Shown: positions 21,278 to 32,753 of the stretch, one piece after another
How positions within the stretch are numbered: position 1 is the stretch's first letter
How the letters are laid out: the number at the start of each line of letters is the position of its first letter
Assembly (NCBI GenBank): GCA_015179125.1
Contig: WHVA01000097.1
Span: 186,001 to 250,000 of the forward strand
Direction: 5' to 3'
DNA length: 64,000 bases
From: Gautieria morchelliformis
Lineage: Eukaryota > Basidiomycota > Agaricomycetes > Gomphales > Gomphaceae
Made by a program: the position numbers and the translations under genes
Notes under the pieces: generated by a model
What the model was told of the DNA's origin: nothing
The model's database searches: none
What the model saw: the letters and a program-made list of their open reading frames with translations, nothing else

Positions 21278-22294
21278 ATCTGCACGTCACTGATGTGACG
21301 AGTCCCGACATCTGCTGCTACGACTCGGAGACTAACTCCACAGCGGATACCGTCAGTGTCCCTGCCGGTTCACAGCTCGGAATCATGAGTGACGGAACAA
21401 TCGTCGACGGTCCACCCTGGTGTTAGTTTTTTACAGAACATTTTAGCAATGAGTCACTGGCCAAAGCACCGCTTCGGTGCATGATTTTATGATAGGTTGT
21501 TAACGTCTACATGGCTATGGCACCAGGCAATGCCTCCTTGTGGGCTGGTGACGGTGCCGTCTGGTTCAAGGTGACTATACTACCATGATTTGTCACGTCT
21601 TATAATATGATATCTTGTAGTTCTACCAGATTAGTGCTGTAACTAACGGCGGAACTTCTATATCATGGCCTGCGCAAAGTATGTCTATTGTTCTTGTAGT
21701 GTGTTACCACATCTGATACTGCGCATAGACCTCCCTGGCGTCACATTTACACTCCCAAGGAGCCTTCCCTCTGGCCAGTCAGTATCTCGGTCATTTTCTG
21801 TTATGGACATGGCTCACTGAACAAAGGTACCTTGTACGGGTGGAATCAATTGCCCTACACGAGGCGTCAACGTTTGGTGGTGCCCAGGTACGCCGTATCA
21901 GCTTATATCAAACATATTGAGCTCCCTCATGAAATGTCGGGTCACAACATGTGATATTAGTTCTTCCTGAGGTGAGGACTCCATTTCTGTGGTTGATAAA
22001 GCTTGACATTCCTTAGCTGCGGACAAGTTGAAGTCACTGGCGGCGGCAGCGGGAGGCCTGGCCCACTTGTCCGCATTCCTGGCGTGTACACCGGATACGT
22101 ATGTCCATTGCAGACTCATCCCCCGAGAGCTCCAATCCCCTATCCTCACACTGTCTTCAGGAACCTGGCATTTTGATCAACATCTACTACCCTATTCCCC
22201 GAAACTACACTCAGCCAGGGCCTGTCAGTCTTCTCTACGTTAGCTTTGCACCGTCATTTCTAACGCGGCATTTCAGGCCTTATGGTCTGGATGA

Positions 22295-22667
22295 AGCTGC
22301 GTGTGCCAACAGTGAACTATAGGAACGAAAATTTCCTCACCAACCATTCATTGAATGCTTTGTGATATATTTGGTTCTCGTGAAAAAAGCACGTCGGTGG
22401 TGAGCCATAGCTTCAAACCAACCTTTTAGCCTGCTTCAATTCCATGTTCACGTGCACTCTGCCGTGCGCCGTAAATGGCCGTGCCACCGCCATCCGTACC
22501 CTTAAAACCTCAAGTATACGGGTAAAGTGCACTGCGGCGACTGATACTCACCCTCATCAAACGTCATGATAGTAAGCTGTTCAAATCATGATGCTGCGGG
22601 CAGGTGAATCCCCACCTAGTTATATCACTATTCACACTGTCCTGATGATCATTCGGGGTCGCTGACT
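22295..22667. other. Spacer downstream of AA9 gene
   Basis: No coding signal recognised. From about 22,605 it contains a direct repeat (CTAGTTATATCACTATTCAC and the following GATGATCATTC block) that recurs near 25,575 and 41,880. Confidence 0.5.
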
Positions 22668-23555
22668 TTGCAACGTCACCCCGGGGAAGCCTGGATGGAT
22701 GTAGATTGGATGTAGATCATCCCCCAACCGTATCCCCTAACCGTACCATGGGAGGCAATCTTATTCACATTGAGCCGTCATAACGCGGAATGCAAGGTTG
22801 GCAAGTTGTCACTGACTGCATATCTACCAGTGGGCCAAGTACTAGTATAAGCATTGCCGGAAACAAGATAAAACAACTTTTGACGATTGTTTGCAGCACG
22901 AACGTGCTTATGTAACTTACTAATCTGATTATGTAAGTTCGACCAGCTGGTCCTAGGATCCGCCTGACGAGAAGGACGCACAATTCGCCGCCCACTGAAT
23001 GGGTATAGCCGGATCATGTTGGGATGACACCTGTCTACTGTCAGCTTCCTCCCCTCGGCCCGGCTTTCAATGGCGTGAGTACATCACTCACGAGGTCTGA
23101 GTGCCACTGGGCCGGAAGCTGTATACCTATGGTATAGGTCATATGACCCGAAATAATGCGATTCAGTGACTACCTTACAATTATGCAGGCTCCAATGTTC
23201 AACGTTCAACGTCCAGCACGCACCTTTGCTTCGAGTCGAATGACCCCTGGAAAGTCTGGTGTGCGTGATGAGTTCTCGTTCTCCGCTCTTCGGCACAGGA
23301 TGTTGCATGGGACTTGATAGGTAAACATCTCATCTGATGGAGAAGTTTGAACTGAAAGCACTGAAATAGATCTCAGGGCTCATGTGAGATATACCGTCCC
23401 AACTGGGTTGCGTCTAGCACGACAATCGGACGTAATGTGTGTTAATGTTTCTCTTCTTTCCTTACCAGTCTTGGCGTTGGTCAAGTTATGGTTTGACTGA
23501 GGTAGCAACTGAACTGCGTTGGCCGAGGAGGCGCAACCGAATGACAATGGCAGGC

Positions 23556-23560
23556 TATAA
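23556..23560 (+). promoter_or_regulatory. TATA box of DUF6533-type gene copy A
   Basis: GGCTATAAAGAAG lies about 60 bp before the start codon and is kept in copies B (39864) and C (44210). Confidence 0.5.
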
Positions 23561-23620
23561 AGAAGCTCTTTGTATGAGCCTAAGCACATTGTCCCGCCTT
23601 ACTTCCAAACTGACCTACAA

Positions 23621-25202
23621 ATGTCTTTAGACATTCAAACTTTACTTTCAGCTAGTGAGTCCGGCTTCTACTGCATGTAATAAGGAAGGCTAAACACGAT
23701 GTGTAGCTTGGTCCACAAAACTCTCCACCACAGCCTCATTGGCGTGGGTAATCTATGACATTTGTTAGTCTTGCTTTTGATTGGATTTAGATCTGGATGA
23801 ACTCATAATACAGCGAAGTGCTCACTTTGGATGCTGAGGTTCGTCAATGTCCCAAAACACAATCATATTCTCACAGTCTCATTAGGTAGCCTATGTCTGG
23901 AAAACTCGATGGTCATTCGGGAAAGGCCTTTTCATATATGTCGGTCTTTCGGCATCGCCTTACCCCGTCCAGAAAGAGAGATTGACTGATCCAATAATGA
24001 ACGTCTTGTTTCGGAATAGATTCGCTACCTCAGCTTGTTTACTCTCTTTGTGGATACAACTGGTAGTAGACCTGTCACCTCCTTTATTTCCTTTCTGGTA
24101 TCACTAACTGTTACTGCAGTATTATACTTCGGTTCGCTCACAAATAATGTTGTGATCCGTTACTTTTCACCACTATTCAGCGAAATCATTGACGCAATGG
24201 GTAATAGTTGTAAGTACATGTATCGCTACACTAGGCAACGATTTCTGAACGTGAGATATCTAGCTGCAGATTTTATATTGCTTGGGTGTTGGGGTCGTAA
24301 GTTGAACTTCAATCACTATGCTAAATACTCAGAGATATTGGTAGGGGAGCCGCGGTTCTTTCTGGCACTGGTGGTATGTGGCTGGCAGCCTTTCACAGTG
24401 GCACCAGGAACTGCTAACGCGTTGACAGTCCTTCTTATCTCACGGGTGCGTTCTGTTGAAATTTCTATACAGTAGTCTCAATGTTGATACTCGAACATAA
24501 TATATGTCAGATCCATGCTGTGTACAACTGCAACTGGAAGGTGACAGGGGTAGCAGTTTGTTTCTTGATTTTTGCCCAGATCTGCGTAATTTTGTCGTAT
24601 TGCTTCGCGTTTCCTGGTGGTTGGTGGTGGTTATCTGAGCCACAGCCTGGGTCTCACTTAGCATTGCAGGAGCCGCGTTGCCCTTTGGGTTAACTGGATG
24701 TTACATTCCCAAGAAGCCACCCTTTTATGCACTGGTCGGCGCTCTCATCTGTGATACGGCACTTTGCGCTTTCATGGCGTATAGAGCATGGAGATTGTTC
24801 ACGGAGAATCGAAACCCTCCCTTGTTGAAAATAGTAATCCGGGACAGGTATGCGCTGCACTAGCGTCTTTTTAGAATCTGGGCTAACCCGCCTGGGCCTA
24901 AGCACCCTTTATTTTTTGACGCAAGTAACTTCGATTTCATTTGATTTCTACTCACATTACCAAATAGCACATTCTCGGCTCTATTTCTCAACACAGTGAT
25001 ATGGGGACTAGGACTACCATCATTATCCGGGGTTGCAGTTCCGTAAGTGCACTTACCCTTTCAAGTGTATGTGACACAAAGCATGGTATTCCACAGCTGG
25101 ATGATGGCCGTGTCGGTCGCTGTGGGGAGCAGACTTTCTCTTAATACGCGTGAGAGATATTTCAATAAGGAGCTGATAGGGATGCCTCTACCTCACGCAT
25201 AG
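23621..25202 (+). CDS. DUF6533-type multi-TM membrane protein, copy A
   Basis: Multi-exon gene starting MSLDIQTLLSA (exon 1 23621-23654, donor GTGAGT). Later blocks: WSTKLSTTASLAWVIYD, SEVLTLDAE, VAYVWKTRWSFGKGLFIY, LISR|IHAVYNCNWKVTGVAVCFL, PFGLTGCYIPKKPPFYALV, CDTALCAFMAYRAWRLF, a K..IVIRD motif near 24830, and a last exon with SRLSLNTRERYF. The YD..LTL..E..yVW start and the RDs..TF..LFLNT..W block match the DUF6533 family of basidiomycete seven-helix proteins, whose function is unknown. The stop present in copies B and C (ELMQ then TAG) is lost here, and the end reads ELIGMPLPHA. Exon joins are by eye. It may be a functional gene or a recent pseudogene. Confidence 0.6.
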
Positions 25203-25574
25203 TTACTGCTATTTCGAATGAATTCACGATCTCAGCCTACCAGATCGATGCTTCAGACACACGTACAAATGGCGTATAAATGTCTAGATCCTAACGGCAG
25301 TGCTGAGAACCGTAAACAGCCGGGCCGGCCTGTAGTCAAAGTATCGGTTGTCGAGTGCGGAATGCATTAAGAGTGTGCATATTCGTACCATTGGTACACT
25401 GATACTGGGGTTTACGAAGAAACTAAATGTTACAACGATCTTAATAGCCCCGATAACTTACCTATCCCTCGAAGTTATTCCAAATGACCAACATTCTCTG
25501 ACTTGTCTATATATCGGGAGAATTAATCAATACAGCACCTCATGAAAACACTTGACAGCTCCCGTTTTTCAAGG

Positions 25575-25735
25575 TATATGAACCCTAGTTATATCACTAT
25601 TCACACTTGCCTGATGATCACTCGTGGTCGTTGATTTTGCAACATCACCCTGGGGCAGCCTGGATGGATGTAGATCACTGTCCCTAACCGTACTAAGGGG
25701 GCAATCTTATTCACGTTGAGCCCCCATAACATGGC
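25575..25735 (+). repeat. Direct repeat flanking the DUF6533-type gene
   Basis: Similar to 22605-22790, with shared GCCTGGATGGATGTAGAT and GCAATCTTATTCAC. Also present at 41880-42035 and partly at 38965-39040. Confidence 0.7.
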
Positions 25736-25799
25736 GTCAGGGTAGTGAGTGGCATGGGGCAGTTCAGCATTTACACGCGGCGGCTGAGGGGCCGGGGGA

Positions 25800-26520
25800 T
25801 ATGAATATCAGCCATGGGTAGTAGATGGAGTGGAGGGGAGAGGCGTAATTTTTCTTGGACGGTGACGACGAGGGAGCCTATGGAGACTATGACGATGACG
25901 CCCGTGAATACGCCGAGCGACTGGGCTTGTGGTGCCTGGGATGGCAATGGGGGTGGGCGGGGCCCCGGGCGGAGTGGGGCGGATGGATGGCGGACCCACG
26001 TTTACGCTGAACATGATGCCGAGGATGAGGCACAACAGGAGGGGGCCCCACAGGTCCTAGTGCCTAGCGGGAGAATAAGGCATAAGAATAAACGGTGCGA
26101 GGAGGGGCCGGGGAGGAGAACATACGCACCTGCTCGAGCTTGGAGTATACGGACAGGAGATCGCGAGCCTGCGTGGGAGACCAGTGATCAATGGTCAATG
26201 CACAGCGGAGGCAGGGGCGGGGAGACTCGCGATGGTGGCTACGACGGCCGAGCGTGTCGGCGCCAGCGTAGTGCGGGTGCGGGTGCGGGACGTATCGCGT
26301 CTCGAAGCGCACGTCGCCGACGGTGCGGTCCGTGCTCTTCCCCGCGGCGCCGCCGCTCCCGATGTTCCTCGAGAGCGGGGACACCACGCCGCTGCCCGGA
26401 GGCGCGAGCTGCTCCGGCGCGGCGCTCTTCCCCTTGCCAAGCTGCGACGACGACGTGGTCGTCCGGCGGGAGAACGCGAGGATGGACTCCTCGTCCTAGT
26501 CCTCGTCGTCAACGCGATGA
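25800..26520 (-). pseudogene. YIP1-family Golgi membrane protein, truncated copy A
   Basis: Yip1-family proteins bind Rab GTPases and act in ER-Golgi traffic. The minus strand gives ESILAFSRRTT.., ARDLLSVYSKLEQ, then GPLLLCLILGIMFSVN and, after an intron, QSLGVFTGVIVIVSIGSL and VVTVQ, an amphipathic and TM pattern I match to the YIP4/YIPF6 type. The gene stops after the first two membrane segments, at a possible LLGRRV. The remaining TM helices are missing, as in copy B. Compared with copy B it also lacks about 30 bp (VLYPRRAGSTREAL). Confidence 0.65.
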
Positions 26521-26820
26521 AATAGGGTCAATGGAATGATAACCCTGCAAAGAATGTAAATGTGATGTGACGGTGCCGAGGTGGTGCAGGTGGTTGTGGT
26601 AAGACGCACTCATGTACTAAGGAGTTTGAATTCACGTGATACTAGTATGACAGACTGGTAAAAAAGGAAATTTTCAATGTGCAATATGAGGGAAATGTAA
26701 CTGTACACAGTGATAGAGTAGTACCTGGTTGAGCCTAAACAGACGGCGAGATGATTTGGTATACAGGCACATCTGGAAAGGTGCTTTGCAAATTGCCAGA
26801 CCTGAACGTATCTCTTCAGA

Positions 26821-28340
26821 GACGACAAGATACGTGCCGGATGCTCAATAAGCGAGGCTCAAGAGAAAACAACACGTGATGCCTCATTTGTCCGTGTATG
26901 TAAAGTTCATTTTATTCATCTAAATCTTGCTAAGGTCATAATATGAAATAACGTGTTGGGTATTTTAGTACACACTCATGGTCGCAAACAACCAGCACGG
27001 CCCTGGTCATCCTCCTCAAGTCCAGCAAATATTTCATGACCGGTTAGAAGCAATTTACGACCTTGTACTTCCCCCCTCACGCCGGCTCAATCTTGAGCAA
27101 TCCACCCGGTGTCTGCTGGCCCTGGTCACACCATATGCACACCGCGGTTTAGGGGTTCGTAATCGTGGTGGGAATTCTCACGAGTAGGTGAGATCTAGCG
27201 GGGTTATAGTGGGTGCTCGGGCTGTGATCAGTCGGGGTACTCGGATCATGAATATGGCGTGCCTTGCGTTCAGTTTAGATACCTTCATAGATGTTAGTCC
27301 TCGTTCGTAGGTCCAAACAATATAGGTATTCAGCATCATAACATGTGAGCTCATCACAGCCTGACCGACCCGCCTCCTCTGAGCACAAGTTTTTATGAAC
27401 TTGTCAAATTGTGCCCGCGCATATCATGTATTTGCGATGGATGCTATTACCTACATCCATGTTTAAGCCTCACAAGTAGTCCTAATCTGATTTATACTTG
27501 AGCCCCTCAAAACCAGGCAGATGGGTGGAGATAAAAGTAGTTCCATTACTCTAATAGGTAGCACCTCAACGCGATGCGTCATAGCTACATCGCGTCCACA
27601 CTGCCCCATAGAATTTTCTTTTCTACCTTAAGAGCTGTTCCACTGCCTTCCCCGCACCCTGAAAACATGCGGGTTGTTCACCACGACCCGAGCGACCCAT
27701 ATCCGAACCCACCGCCAACTCTGATGAATTTGAAGTTGCGTAAGAAGTGGCATGTGATGGCTCTTGAGACTCAAGAAGCATTATGGCAGGAAGTTGAGGG
27801 TTCGACAACTGAACCAGAGAGGTACAACATGAGCATAACTGCCTGATCCTGGACAAAACTGCAGATTTAGCAGTCGCTGAGATCAACGTGAGTCATGTGT
27901 ACACGTGGTCTTGGGCTGTGTAACAATGCGCATATAGTCAACAGACCGAGTCCGAGAAACATGATGACATGGCACTTACACGGGCCCAAGTACCACCTCG
28001 TGCACGGCGTGTGCTGCTTCACGCCGCGCGACCCTGCAGTGGAGGCGCTGAGGAGGGCGAGTGGGGGAGCGTGGAAATTTTGACGGACTGCGCGAGTGGA
28101 ATTTGAACGGCCTGCAACCACGACTGCTTCCCGCACAAGCAGCGGCAGCCCGCGGCCCCTGTGCTGTCCGCGCTGTCGCCGCGGGCACATGCACCGGAAT
28201 CACCTGATAAGGCAGGGCTCCTGCAACTCTGATTGTGCATCCACAACCCAGCTCTGGACAGCCGCCTTCTCTCGTGCGTCTAGGCCCCAGTACACATCCC
28301 GCTGTGCAAACGGCACTGAACTCTTGTCCTTTCACGCGTA
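26821..28340. other. Intergenic region with no recognised gene
   Basis: Short frames exist on both strands: a plus frame at 27667-27846 beginning MRVVHHDPSDPYPNPPP, and GC-rich minus frames at 27867-28347. None shows a domain I can name. The minus-strand GC-rich block could be an exon of an unknown gene. Confidence 0.4.
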
Positions 28341-28347
28341 TCAGCAA

Positions 28348-29519
28348 CTATGACAGAACCATCAGAAAGTATGTACCTTGGGCAGTGAGGCAGGGTGTGA
28401 ATAGTCGAATGAGTATTTCGAGAGCAGGAGGAGATGGGGTTACAGGAAATGCACTGGATAACGCGACGAAAGGTGTGTTACTGCGCCAGTTAAGCTGTGC
28501 GCAGAGGGATGCAAGGCCTGTAGAGGAGGGCACTGAAGCGTTTAACCTGAGGCGAGAGGGTGTTTAGGTGTATGAGGTTTTGTGCATGGATTCTGACGTA
28601 CCGGAGGGGAAGTGTGGAACTTTCAATGTGGGCCGCAAGGAGAGCGGAGGTGTGATAGGGATGCGTGAACTGTCTCAAGTGGGATTAAGCCTAGGTAAAT
28701 AAGAGGGCTACAAACACACACATCGACCTTTAGATGTTCACTCCACGGTCCGCGACGCCATGTGGTGGGAGATTGTAAGGGCACGACCAGTGTCAATAAC
28801 GCAGCCAATTCATTGAGTGTTAATGCATCATTCAAGGCATTCACACAACCCAGTGTCTAATATGTTCGTAGTATCAATCAGAGTGGAACTGTCTATAAGA
28901 GACACGCAACCCACATTCTCTAAATTGACGTCAGCAGGATCATGCCACGAGAGCGAACAGAAGCTGAGGACAGGGAGTTTGGGGTACTCATCACGGAACT
29001 GGGAAAGAAGTGACACTGTAAAGGAGCCAAAAGACGGCGCGTCCATGCACAGCTGGACACCCTAAGGACATGTCCGATTAAGCGATGAGCACAAGCGGCC
29101 TGCTGCAGAAGACGTACCCTGTAACAAGTGGCACTCTTCTGCAAATAGTCTGAAGGAGTCTTCCAGCACAGCCTGATTCTGGGTATACGCATCCCTTGTC
29201 AGTCTCATGGAATTTTTCCATATGGGTAGTCAAGTGAACTCACCGTGTCATATGCGTGGAACCTCTTGACACCCTGTGGCCATCCGGCTTCGCGCTCCCA
29301 CTCTGCAGGGTCCGGGATGCGGTGGAGACCGCGAGGATGGTAAAACACACGTGAATAGTCGGACCAAAAGCGAATGGAGGAAGTGAGATCGGGGACAGAA
29401 TTGTGCTCGCCTTCGTCCATTTCCACATCTAAGTCATCTTCATCCTCTTCATCCTCCCCAGCGTCAAGGCGGGCGTGATATGAGCTCTGCGGGATGGGGT
29501 CCTGGAGATGCTCCAAAAC
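28348..29519 (-). pseudogene. DML1: DML1/misato fragment: internal and C-terminal exons only
   Basis: DML1/misato is a tubulin-related protein needed for mitochondrial inheritance. On the minus strand the exons read in order. They begin after an acceptor at about 29520: LEHLQDPIPQSSYHARLD, an acidic stretch, VPDLTSSIRFWSDYSRVFYH and RIPDPAEWE. The next is DSFRLFAEECHLLQ (about 29190-29117). Then come MDAPSFGSFTVSLLSQF (about 29050-28915), NALNDALTLNELAALLTLVV (about 28845-28735), FTHPYHTSALLAAHIESS (28675-28605) and LASLCAQLNWRSNTPFVAL (to about 28350). Each join keeps the frame, with normal introns. The N-terminal tubulin-like domain is not found upstream as far as 30 kb. So this is a partial copy despite looking undamaged inside. 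Confidence 0.7.
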
Positions 29520-29520
29520 A

Positions 29521-30337
29521 GGCCCTGTGTCAAGATTGGATTTTGGGCATTAATATCGCATGTTAGTGGTGAATGCCCGAATAGCGTGTGCGATCTAGCG
29601 AATTGCCCAGCAAACAGTACCGAAGAGGTAAGGGTTAAGAAGTAAGAGGGTTACTCAAAAGGAATTCGCGCTGATCTACAGTCATAGCGAAATAGCCCGT
29701 GGCACTTGACGATGTAACGTGCAAGGTGTCACGGAAAGGTTGTCTAAGTAGCGACAATCCTTTCGCCGGCGAAGGCACTCCTTCGGAGCCCTTCACTGAC
29801 AGCACAGAAAATAACTCGAAAGCTAAGGTAACAAAGATGAAGTATGAGAACTCACCAGTGATGCCTAAGTCCTCTTCTGGTCAAAGATAGAAATCTACAG
29901 GAGAAGGCTCAAGACGATGGTCACAGTGAGGTCAAGTTTGCACAAGATGGACGTATGATAATTAAACTGGAGAATATACATGCGAGTGTAAACTACTTAT
30001 ACCGAATGCTCATATGGTGCTAGCGAATAGGAAAGAGGCCGTCTGGAGTCAGGGTTGGGTAGGGGTGCGCGGTCAGGATACATAATAGATGAAATAGACA
30101 TACAATAGAATGGGAGAGGGGTGCGAACATAGCCTATTTTTTTTTTTAATTAAATTTTAACTGAGAGGAAAGAGGGCGAAGGCCCCTATGTACGAAAACA
30201 CGCTTTGGGACCTGCATATACACCACCCTGCACGGACTCTTTGTCTGCTGGGTTGATCCCACATGACCTACGGGTAGGATGCCCCGCGAATGCATTCTGG
30301 CCATAGGAACACCCAAAGGGGGTTGAGTTGAGAAGAT
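29521..30337. other. Region upstream of the DML1 fragment
   Basis: The minus strand has an exon-like stretch around 29650-29860 with a possible donor/acceptor pair (GTGAGTTCTC, TTACCTTAG). It does not read as the missing DML1 N-terminus. A T-rich tract lies at 30138-30152. No gene is supportable. Confidence 0.35.
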
Positions 30338-31060
30338 GATGGGACCAGTGATGAACCATCAATCTTGGGTTAAGGATGTCGATCGTGTTTGATGGTGTGC
30401 CTGCTGGCGAATGATGCGAGTAGCGAATGGTCATATGGCGAATGGGCGAATAGTGAATGGAGCGAGGAGTGAATGGAGCGAAGACGAGCGAACATGGAAG
30501 AGTGGTGAAAGGGGAAACAGGGATAGCTGGGTACAAGAAATAAATGAGTCATGACAGCCTGCACCTCCTTGCAATTCATGATAGGACCAATAATGAACCA
30601 TCAATCCAGGTAAAGGATGTCGATCGTGTTTGATGGCATGGCTACTGGTGAATTACGCGAGTAGTGAATGGTCATTTGGCGAATGTGGCGAATAGTGAAT
30701 GGAGCAAAGAGTGAATGCAGCGAAGCCGAGCGAACTACAAGAAATAAATGGGTCATGACAACTGTGTAGTGAAAACTTCAGCAAAGCTAATTCGTCCTGC
30801 CCTGCAGTGGTATGAGTCCCATTGAGTCCACCCTGCACGGAGGCTGCAACTGACACTATCCGAATGCATCCTGAGCATGTGGGTCTGTCATGGAGTGGGA
30901 TTTTAACAGATGATGGGTTCTATGATGGATGATGGCCCCAACACATGCCATCCTGGCAGGAATGATGCGAATAGCGAATGCGAAAGTGGTATGGCGACGA
31001 ATATTTTGGCAAGATATTCAGATATTCGCTGGTTCGGGAAGTCATTTGCTGGTTCACGAG
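30338..31060 (+). repeat. Degenerate satellite of GCGAATAGTGAATGG motifs
   Basis: Two units about 243 bp apart share AAGGATGTCGATCGTGTTTG (30375 and 30617) followed by GGCGAATAGTGAATGGAGC clusters and ACAAGAAATAAATG. A third, weaker unit lies at about 30905-31060. The core is a short GCGAATRGTGAATG repeat. Confidence 0.75.
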
Positions 31061-32499
31061 GTCATTCGCTGTGTGTTGAGGGATGATTTACGAATCATGA
31101 CACCCTGTCCTGAGGTTTTCTAGGTTGGAAATGAAGAGCGACTGTCAAAAATGGAGCTGACCACGTTGAATCGACTGGGGCATCTTCTTCACCAACATTG
31201 AGAGCATTGATATGGGATAAAGAGCCAAATTTGCCTATATGGCGTTTGAGATGGTTAAGACATACTTAAATGCACTGTTGGATTTACTCTTGTAATTGAT
31301 CAAGAGGAGGCGAGGACAGAAGGTCGTGGAGCCCTGGGGGACGTCGGAATCAGTAAGAATGGCAGTGGTGGTCGCTGACATACATCTGGCGCAAGACCCT
31401 CTCTGAATGACACGTTGGACCCGGCGGCACACATGCACATGGCCTCGCACATTCACGCGCCTGTGCCCTTCCCTGTGCCATCACCGCTCTCACCGTTCCC
31501 CGTGCACCATGGTTCGTGAGGTGTGGTGTGCATGTGCTGCGGGGCGCAAAAAGCAAAAAGCAGACATCTCCATGACCGTGATGTGCCTGCCCAGTGCTAC
31601 TGGCCCACACGGGGCGAACGCATCACGGTCATGGTGGTGGTGGTGAGAGAGGAAGAACAAGTGTACTCTAATTACATAAGGTCGGTATCCAAAAGGACTT
31701 CAGAGAATTCTACTAGTACTAGTAGTGACTAATATATTGTTAAGTCGCTGCTCTCCAAATTTTTCCAAGTTCAGCCTGGGAACGAGCAATCATATGCCCT
31801 TGCATGTGTTGCCGCGTGGCCACACATGGCCGAAGTCTGATCAGGATCAAGCGTCGGACTGATTTAGCCATACTATGACAGAATCCAACAACCGATGATG
31901 TGGGGTTACCCTGGGTACTCGTGATCCTATGTTGAAGATTGAGGGCATGGGGTTGCAGAAGATTGAACTCAGCCCCAGGTATTTAGATGTCCGCGGCGCC
32001 GACATCATCGTAGATCACGAGTACCCACTAATGGCTAGGAGTTGGCGCTTCTATATCAGACTAGCCTACGTATTCCGACCACGATTACCAACCCCTAAAA
32101 CGCGGTGCATGTTCAACCAGAAGTAGGGATGCCACACGTGAGGTCACAATGTATGGGAACTCGACAACTTCGATCATCATCAACCTGTGGACAGTGGAAT
32201 ATGTGGTGGGGCGAGTCCGTGGGGTATAATTGACCGCAGTGGTGACTTCGCTTGGACTGTGTTCGTGGATGTGGAGGATGACAATGACTAGCCGTAGGGA
32301 TATCCTTTAAGGTGTGCATGTCTTATCTGCTGGAATTGTAGTAATATTGATGATCATTTTTGAAGAGTAAGCACATGCACAGCTACATTACGGTCTCAAT
32401 CGTAACGTATCTTAATTCCACCATATGTTGGCTACTGGAACGCTCGGCGATACCGGTACGGCGGTCATATGGCGGTCATATGGGACATACAGGGTATGT
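31061..32499. other. No recognised gene
   Basis: Contains short plus frames at 31407-31732 and 31929-32126 without known motifs. Just before the next transposon the motif GGCGGTCATAT is tandemly repeated (32461-32483). It resembles the tip of that transposon's TIR. Confidence 0.4.
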
Positions 32500-32507
32500 A
32501 GTGCAGG

Positions 32508-32618
32508 ATGGCGGTCAGAATGCACTTTTAAGATTCAGCGCAAAGTTTGAGTAATTTTTTTAGTCAGCGCAAAGTTGCAACTTTGCGCGCACTAAGAAAT
32601 TTTATGCGCGCACTTTTA
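32508..32618 (+). repeat. Left TIR of 6.1-kb transposon
   Basis: Begins ATGGCGGTCAGAATGCAC. Holds the motif AGCGCAAAGTT twice, the second within a palindrome GCGCAAAGTTG / CAACTTTGCGC at 32568-32589. Confidence 0.9.
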
Positions 32619-32753
32619 GACTTCTTGCGCACACTCACACCAAGATTCCCCATGATGTATCCCTAAGGCAATATGATTTGTACTATATCTCACATTAGAT
32701 CCTAAACAACGAGCTATCACGTGACTTGTCTGTTAACAGTACATGGGAGCATG

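Larger units (their letters stand above)
8250..22294 (+). pseudogene. AA9 lytic polysaccharide monooxygenase, split by a transposon in intron 2
   Basis: Secreted copper enzyme family that oxidatively cleaves cellulose. Exon 1 (8250-8307) encodes a signal peptide ending VTAH, whose last His would be the N-terminal copper ligand. Exon 2 (8363-8455) gives YTFPSLVVGGQTTAAWGNVR. After the insertion, coding resumes at about 21293 (DVTSPDI). Later blocks: VVNVYMAMAPGNASLWAGDG near 21496-21570; FYQISAVTNGGTSISW 21621-21678; NLPGVTFTLP 21729-21777; VRVESIALHEASTFGGAQ 21827-21887; CGQVEVTGGGSGRPGP 22017-22098; GILINIYYPIPRNYTQPGP 22161-22223; ALWSG and TGA 22277-22294. The segment that should carry HPG and the second copper His (about 21406-21495) is degraded. 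The axial Tyr region reads AQFFL, with Phe. The acceptor of intron 2 reads TG instead of AG, so the gene is broken even without the transposon. Confidence 0.85.
22668..26820 (+). repeat. Segmental duplication, copy A
   Basis: Matches 38965-43115 in the same orientation over about 4.1 kb with small indels, including intergenic sequence. It holds the DUF6533-type gene and a truncated YIP1 gene. A partial third copy covers 44030-45940. Confidence 0.85.

Noticed and set aside
27867-28347. GC-rich minus frames right next to the DML1 fragment as its last exon
   Set aside because: The residues do not follow the DML1 C-terminal pattern and the intron needed would be long; left unassigned.
30338-31060. 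CRISPR-like array in the 30-kb repeats
   Set aside because: Repeats are degenerate, without uniform spacers, and the sequence is eukaryotic.
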